DNA from: UMGS755 sp045590535
GTDB lineage: Bacteria; Bacillota; Clostridia; UBA1381; UBA9506
Direction of reading: 5' to 3'
DNA length: 24,772 nucleotides
Assembly: GCA_045590535.1 (NCBI GenBank)
Contig: JAZNRE010000045.1
Location: forward strand, 1 to 24,772
In this document: in pieces, positions 21,577-24,772 of the stretch
How positions within the stretch are numbered: position 1 is the first letter of the stretch
Layout: each line of letters opens with the position of its first letter
Position numbers and translations under genes: made by a program
The notes under the pieces: generated by a model
Databases searched by the model: none
What the model was told of the DNA's origin: nothing
Seen by the model: the letters and a program-made list of their open reading frames with translations, nothing else

Positions 21577-23184
21577 ATGAGGGAACGTGAAAATTACAGC
21601 GTTGCTATCTACTGTCGGCTGTCAAAAGATGATCTTATGCACAACATAGAGAGCTCCAGCATTTCAACCCAAAAATCAATGATAACGAAATTTGTCCGTG
21701 AACATTCTTGGTTTATTTATGACCTTTATGTTGATGACGGCTGGAGTGGCACAAATTTTGATCGTCCTGACTTTCAAAGAATGATAGAAGACATTGAACT
21801 GGGAAATGTAAATATGGTTGTCGTTAAAGACCTATCGAGATTGGGAAGGAATTATATTCTAACCGGACAATATACCGACATTATTTTCCCAAATCATGGT
21901 GTTCGATTTATTGCGATTGATGATGGCATTGACACTTTGAAAAATAACAATGATATTACGCCATTTAAAAACATTTTAAACGAAATGTATGCAAAAGACA
22001 TTTCGAAGAAAATTCGTTCTGCCGTAAGGACAAAAAAGCGTAACGGTGACTTCTTAAGTAATTACGCACCTTATGGCTACAAAAAAGCACCCGACAACAA
22101 GAATCGACTCATCGTAGAAGAAGCTTCTGCAAAAATTGTAAGGCAGATTTTCTCCCTGTATGAATCCGGAATAGGAAGCACATCCATTGCTAAAATACTC
22201 ACCAAAAACAAAGTGCTTCCTCCTTTAGAACATCGAAAAGCACAATTGGGCAAATACTATAACCCCCAAAAACCATGGGACGCAAACTCTGTTCTTTTAA
22301 TATTAAAAAACCGTATGTATGTGGGAGATATGGTACAGGGAATATATGAGTGTGCCCAGTTCCATCGCACACCTTCTAAAATTAAACCAAAAGAAGAGTG
22401 GATTATCACCCCTAACAGTCACGAATCTTTGGTCGATCGACAGGTTTGGGAAAAAGTGCAACAAGGAATAAAAAATAATTACGCTGCATCGGCATCTTGC
22501 TCTCCAAATCTGTTTTTGGGATTGGTAAGATGCGGACAATGCGGCAGTACTATTACATATGCTTTTGGCAAAGGAAAAGAAAATTATTGTTGCCGACAAT
22601 ATAGAAGATGGGGGCTAAAGGGTTGCTCTAGTCATTGTATAGCGAAAAAACAGCTTACACAAATAATTTTTGAGGACATCAAAAATTGTGCTTTTGCGGC
22701 AGCATCAAAATATAAGCGCTTTCTTACCCTGCTGAAAACACATTATGACTTACACAACAAAGTTCCGGATGATTTAACGAATAAGCTCGACGAGCTGCAA
22801 CATCGCTACAATCAAATTAATGAAATTATTAAAAATCTTTATGAAGATAAACTCAATAAGGTGATTACAGCAAAGAGGTTTAGCATATTATTAAAAGAAT
22901 TTGAAAAAGAACAGTGCCTTATAGACACTCAAATTAAAAAAGTGAGGCAAAATATTGCCGAAATCAATAATAAAGACTTTAATCCCGCAAAATGGCTTAA
23001 AACAATCGCAAATTATGAAGCCTTAGAATCGCCCGCAGAACTAACCAGAGAAATATTAACCGAGCTTATTGAAAAAATTATTATCGATGAGGATATTGAG
23101 GCCGGTGATAAGCACCTTAGTGTAACCGTTTATTATAAGTTCGTGGGGACAATTGATAAATCCATTCTTAAAAAACTGTTGTAA
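21577..23184 (+). CDS. Large serine recombinase (TnpX/TndX-like)
   Basis: Site-specific DNA recombinase of 535 residues that integrates or excises mobile DNA. The resolvase domain comes first with nucleophile-type Ser16 in IYCRLSKDD and the conserved VVVKDLSRLGRNY (81-93). A recombinase domain follows (YAPYGYKK onward), then a zinc ribbon (Cys319, Cys322, Cys338/339, Cys350, Cys354), a coiled coil (about 395-460) and a C-terminal DUF4368-like end. All parts look intact. Start: ATG 21577 behind AGGAGG. It is AT-richer than the core genes to the left. The RHS fragment begins within a few bases of its stop codon. Whether it acts on the nearby repeats is not known. Confidence 0.95.
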   Translation: MRERENYSVAIYCRLSKDDLMHNIESSSISTQKSMITKFVREHSWFIYDLYVDDGWSGTNFDRPDFQRMIEDIELGNVNMVVVKDLSRLGRNYILTGQYTDIIFPNHGVRFIAIDDGIDTLKNNNDITPFKNILNEMYAKDISKKIRSAVRTKKRNGDFLSNYAPYGYKKAPDNKNRLIVEEASAKIVRQIFSLYESGIGSTSIAKILTKNKVLPPLEHRKAQLGKYYNPQKPWDANSVLLILKNRMYVGDMVQGIYECAQFHRTPSKIKPKEEWIITPNSHESLVDRQVWEKVQQGIKNNYAASASCSPNLFLGLVRCGQCGSTITYAFGKGKENYCCRQYRRWGLKGCSSHCIAKKQLTQIIFEDIKNCAFAAASKYKRFLTLLKTHYDLHNKVPDDLTNKLDELQHRYNQINEIIKNLYEDKLNKVITAKRFSILLKEFEKEQCLIDTQIKKVRQNIAEINNKDFNPAKWLKTIANYEALESPAELTREILTELIEKIIIDEDIEAGDKHLSVTVYYKFVGTIDKSILKKLL

Positions 23185-23240
23185 TACCTAATGTCCACCA
23201 GTTTGGGTACTCAGGCGAATACTACGACGAAGAGACAGGG

Positions 23241-24038
23241 TTGATTTACCTTAGAAACAGGTATTATGACCCCAACGCAAGACGATTCATTACGGAAGAT
23301 CCTGCAAGGGATGAACTGAATTGGTATGCGTATTGTGGGAATAATCCGGTGAATTATACGGATCCGTGGGGGTTGTATAAAAATGGGGATGAAAATTTAC
23401 CATATTTAATTAACTTTATAATAAACGGTTCAGATGGTAAAACCGGTGGGTTAACAGCGCAATGGCACGCAGCTAAATCAGACGAAGAAAAAAATCGTAT
23501 TGCCAAAGTTGCTGACATGTTAAGATGCGAAACAACTGATTATGATATAACAAAATCATCAAAGGTTATGTTGTTATTAGATGAAAATGGAGCAAATGGA
23601 AACGGACATATGGCAGTTATAATTCAAAACACTGACGGACAAGGAATTTATTTCAGTTATGCAGGCGAAGATAGAACACTGTTAGATGACGGGATGATAA
23701 ATATGGATATTTTGACTAACAGAGAAATGAATGCATTCATCCAAACAGGAAATTTAGATTTCACTTACGCATCTAATGGAACATTGGATTCGTCAAATTA
23801 TACAAAATATGCCATAATAAATATTGATAGCTACAGCGGAAGCCGCATGATAGGAAAAGGAATATACTATTTCTGGAATCCAGGGACATACTTTATTTTA
23901 GGAAAGCAATGTGATAATGTAGCCTCCAAAATAATGGAATCTGGCGGAAAAGGCTATACCGTACAATGGCGACCAAAAGCTTCTTTTGAGTATGTATTAG
24001 AACAATTTAAGGTAACAGGAAGGAATTTCGGGGAATGA
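23241..24038 (+). CDS. Orphan RHS C-terminal module: end of RHS core plus toxin domain
   Basis: A 5'-truncated RHS gene tip. The frame reads homologously from about 23199 (QFGYSGEYYDEETG) through LIYLRNRYYDPNARRFITED, NWYAYCGNNPVNYTDPWGLY, the conserved end of RHS cores where the toxin is cut off. The variable region after that contains NGHMAVIIQN (His123 from TTG 23241) and LGKQCDNVASK (Cys224). A His strand before a Cys helix suggests a circularly permuted papain-like (NlpC/P60-LRAT type) fold; this is inference. The large N-terminal RHS part is missing. The TTG at 23241 has no ribosome site, so it may be silent or expressed after recombination. Its stop overlaps the next gene. Confidence 0.8.
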   Translation: MIYLRNRYYDPNARRFITEDPARDELNWYAYCGNNPVNYTDPWGLYKNGDENLPYLINFIINGSDGKTGGLTAQWHAAKSDEEKNRIAKVADMLRCETTDYDITKSSKVMLLLDENGANGNGHMAVIIQNTDGQGIYFSYAGEDRTLLDDGMINMDILTNREMNAFIQTGNLDFTYASNGTLDSSNYTKYAIINIDSYSGSRMIGKGIYYFWNPGTYFILGKQCDNVASKIMESGGKGYTVQWRPKASFEYVLEQFKVTGRNFGE

Positions 24039-24445
24039 AAAAAGGATATTTATGGCTAATTCCAACTACTGTTCTTATTTGTAGCGTAATTATAAATCAT
24101 TTTCTTGATGTTAGAGAAATATATATTGCATTAATAGATTTTATAATTTTTGTAGTTTGTTCATATGGTATAGTGTTTGTTGCACCTTGTTTTTATATTT
24201 TTATAATTATTTCTGCGTGCGATGACAAAAAAAAGTTTCTAAGATCACTGTTTTACGCTATTGTATGCATAGTTGTCAATGCTCTTATCATATGTCCAAA
24301 ATTGTTTCTGTACCATTTAGGCATGTTGCAACTCAAAAACCATGATTTAGATTTATTGCCAATGTATATAATTCTTCCAACAGGAATACTTTTAGTGGGT
24401 GTTTGTATAATACTTTTATTGAAAAAAGTTAGAAGAAGACGGTGA
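24035..24445 (+). CDS. Small membrane protein, probable immunity partner of the RHS toxin
   Basis: The 136-residue protein has about four hydrophobic helices and a basic C-terminus (KKVRRRR). I recognise no family. Its ATG overlaps the RHS stop codon (ATGA, 24035-24038), implying translational coupling. In polymorphic toxin loci the gene directly after the toxin tip is normally its immunity gene, and several such proteins are integral membrane proteins. The function is therefore inferred from position. It is strongly AT-rich, like the toxin tip, and ends at the first REP-like hairpin. Confidence 0.65.
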   Translation: MKKGYLWLIPTTVLICSVIINHFLDVREIYIALIDFIIFVVCSYGIVFVAPCFYIFIIISACDDKKKFLRSLFYAIVCIVVNALIICPKLFLYHLGMLQLKNHDLDLLPMYIILPTGILLVGVCIILLLKKVRRRR

Positions 24446-24529
24446 GACAAGGGGACGGTTCTGTTGTCTTGGCGGGCTTGGGACAGGACACAAGGGGACA
24501 GTGGACACAAGGGGACGGTTCTCTTGTGT
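24445..24529. repeat. REP-like hairpins with a conserved GGGGACGGTTCT loop
   Basis: Copy 1: AGACAA/TTGTCT (24445-24450, 24464-24469). Copy 2: ACACAAG/CTTGTGT (24505-24511, 24523-24529). Both enclose GGGGACGGTTCT-type sequence, with different but complementary stems. A partial direct repeat, GGACACAAGGGGAC, occurs at 24486-24499 and 24503-24516. Confidence 0.75.
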
Positions 24530-24557
24530 TGACAAAAATGGCTTAGTGTGATATACT
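24529..24557 (+). promoter_or_regulatory. Transposase promoter
   Basis: -35 TTGACA (24529-24534), 17-nt spacer, -10 TATACT (24552-24557). The -35 starts at the last base of the second REP-like hairpin, so hairpin and promoter touch. Confidence 0.75.
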
Positions 24558-24575
24558 TTCGTTGGGGTGATGACT

Positions 24576-24772
24576 ATGCCAAGACAGGCGAGAGAAAAAA
24601 GTCGAAGTGGAATATATCACATTATGCTTCGAGGTATCAATCGTCAAGCTATTTTTGAAGACGAAGAAGATAATTTAAAATTTTTAGAAACATTAAAAAC
24701 TTATAAGGCAATAAGCGAATATAAAGTATTCGCTTATTGCCTTATGTCTAATCATATACACTTACTACTTCA
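24576..24772 (+). CDS. REP-associated IS200-type (Y1) transposase, N-terminal part
   Basis: The frame from ATG 24576 is open to the window edge (65 codons seen). It reads MPRQAREKSRSGIYHIMLRG, INRQAIFEDEEDN, and FAYCLMSNHIHLLL, the start of the Y1_Tnp/TnpA_REP family. HIH is the HUH metal motif of this single-strand transposase; the catalytic tyrosine would lie beyond the edge. Its close tie to REP-like hairpins upstream is the known arrangement of RAYT genes, which are usually domesticated single-copy genes mobilising the hairpins. Confidence 0.9.
   Translation, partial: MPRQAREKSRSGIYHIMLRGINRQAIFEDEEDNLKFLETLKTYKAISEYKVFAYCLMSNHIHLLL

Noticed and set aside
21577..23184. Recombinase as the cause of the tRNA-Lys 3'-end duplication
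   Set aside because: tRNA 3'-end duplication is typical of tyrosine integrases; large serine recombinases of this type normally use short core sites, and the duplicated ends do not flank the gene.

Overview
The window looks like a chromosomal segment of an uncultured, spore-forming member of the Clostridia (Firmicutes). This rests on strong AGGAGG-type ribosome binding sites, TTG/GTG starts with good Shine-Dalgarno sites, TTGnnn-N17-TAtAAT promoters, a SpoIIQ-like M23 protein, a BofC-type C-terminal domain protein, a DacF-type carboxypeptidase, a clostridial rubredoxin and single-cluster ferredoxin, and HU. Base composition is moderate over the core genes and visibly AT-richer to the right of 21.3 kb.

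Layout. 1-1038: left-truncated MFS transporter (minus), divergent from nagA (1231-2304). guaA follows as a stand-alone ATP-pyrophosphatase subunit (2456-3433), convergent with pgcA (minus) across a strong hairpin terminator. Upstream of pgcA lies a class A PBP (minus, 5295-7652). Then come a small ferredoxin, an ECF-type S-component/DUF436 pair, uppP, a SpoIIQ-like M23 protein (minus), rubredoxin, an M14 carboxypeptidase-like protein and a 57-aa ribbon-helix-helix protein. ssrA (tmRNA, minus, 13332-13678) is followed on its 3' side by about 450 bp of duplicated tmRNA ends and hairpins. Next is hslO-trkA-trkH-pptA (plus), dacF-like and bofC-like genes, hup (minus), and a six-tRNA cluster (Gly, Arg, His, Gln, Gln, Lys). 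The right end is accessory: a large serine recombinase, an orphan RHS C-terminal toxin module with a translationally overlapping membrane protein (probable immunity), REP-like hairpins, and the start of a REP-associated IS200-type (Y1) transposase.

How the genes fit. Much of the core is envelope biology: NagA (amino-sugar recycling), PgcA (sugar-1-phosphates), class A PBP, UppP (lipid carrier recycling), DacF-like carboxypeptidase, M14 and M23 peptidases. TrkA/TrkH form a K+ uptake system. ssrA and hslO are stress and quality-control functions.

Most unusual signals. (1) At two unrelated tRNA-type genes, ssrA and tRNA-Lys, the exact 3' end of the gene is repeated about 200 bp downstream, with the same order in between: terminator, inverted T-arm-like sequence, hairpin cluster, second copy of the 3' end. 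(2) A roughly 100-bp leader element occurs twice in the same orientation, before the ribbon-helix-helix gene and before the recombinase; the two copies differ at three base pairs in two stems, and both sides change so pairing is kept. (3) An orphan RHS toxin tip, with a His-then-Cys order suggesting a permuted papain-like fold, abuts the recombinase stop codon and overlaps a candidate immunity gene. All positions and pairings were read by eye; no database search was possible.
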